The position numbers were made by a program, and so were the translations under genes. From NCBI GenBank assembly GCA_030612585.1, contig JAUWNP010000257.1, forward strand, positions 1-5,752: DNA of 5,752 nucleotides, in the 5' to 3' direction. Of this stretch, positions 5,626 through 5,752 are shown one piece after another (the first letter of the stretch is position 1; each line of letters starts with the position of its first letter). This DNA is from Anaerolineae bacterium (lineage in GTDB: Bacteria > Chloroflexota > Anaerolineae > B4-G1). The notes beneath the pieces were generated by a model. That model had not been told where the DNA came from. It worked only from the letters and a program-made list of their open reading frames with translations, and searched no databases.

Positions 5626-5752
5626 TTACGGCCAGTTCACCGGGCTGCACTTGTGCCAGTTGCCGCCCAGGAGCGCCGCGTCAAGGATGTTGACCGTGTT
5701 ATCATCGTTGATGTCGGCTCGTGCGTCCGTTGGGCTGGTGTTGCCGAACTCG
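5626..5752 (-). CDS. Dockerin-domain protein, C-terminal end only
   Basis: This is the last 42 codons of a gene entering from the right edge, too short to stand out as a full ORF. The end reads EFGNTSPTDARADINDDNTV, then NILDAALLGGNW, then HKCSPVNWP and TAA. It matches the second repeat of a type I dockerin. The calcium-binding loop D-I-N-D-D-N-T-V-N-I-L-D has all expected ligands (D1, N3, D5, N9, D12), followed by the F-helix AALLGGNW. The leading EFGNTSP fits the end of the first dockerin repeat. The pair at loop positions 10-11, which sets partner specificity in cellulosomal dockerins, is Ile-Leu. Dockerins are non-catalytic plugs that bind cohesins through two such repeats; the protein they sit on, often an enzyme or adhesin, is outside the window. 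It lies 151 bp upstream of the first of four cohesin genes in the same direction, so a matched pair is plausible but not demonstrated. Confidence 0.85.
   Translation of the reverse strand, partial: EFGNTSPTDARADINDDNTVNILDAALLGGNWHKCSPVNWP

Overview
The window looks like part of a Chloroflexota (Anaerolineae-like) genome. The best clue is the C-terminal 'YLPLV / YMPLI' tail on two secreted proteins, which I recall as common on exported proteins of that phylum. The moderately high GC and the Pro/Thr-rich surface linkers fit, but this placement rests on memory and not on a database search.

Layout. At the left edge (2-256, + strand) lies the 3' part of a small heat shock protein (Hsp20) gene, closed by a strong intrinsic terminator (274-303). 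Everything else reads on the minus strand. In transcription order it begins at the right edge with the last ~42 codons of a gene ending in a type I dockerin repeat (5626-5752). Four secreted or surface proteins follow, each with one N-terminal cohesin-like domain: B' (4374-5474, cohesin + Pro/Thr linker + C-terminal membrane anchor), A' (3011-4204, cohesin + two IPT/TIG domains + YMPLI tail), B (1727-2779, architecture of B') and A (349-1623, cohesin + DUF11-like domain + one TIG domain + doubled YLPL tail). The order B'-A'-B-A shows a tandem duplication of a two-gene module of about 2.5 kb. The copies have since diverged by domain exchange, small indels and possibly gene conversion.

How the genes may work together. 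Cohesins are the receptor halves and dockerins the plug halves of calcium-dependent protein-protein docking, best known from cellulosomes. A dockerin-tailed protein encoded just upstream of four cohesin carriers suggests a small extracytoplasmic docking system. Two carriers (B, B') would be membrane-anchored receptors, and two (A, A') would be released or attached through the YLPL tail. No enzyme domain is visible, because the dockerin protein is cut by the window edge. The actual cohesin-dockerin pairing is an inference.

Intergenic spaces on the minus strand (103, 231, 169 and 151 bp) are wider than in a tight operon. They carry inverted repeats: an operator- or MITE-like pair at 2802-2919, a dispersed-repeat-like palindromic element at 4271-4330, and stem-loops at 1641-1658 and 5521-5635. 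No convincing sigma70 promoter was found. No gene-free stretch exceeds 300 bp, and there is no RNA gene, transposase or CRISPR array.
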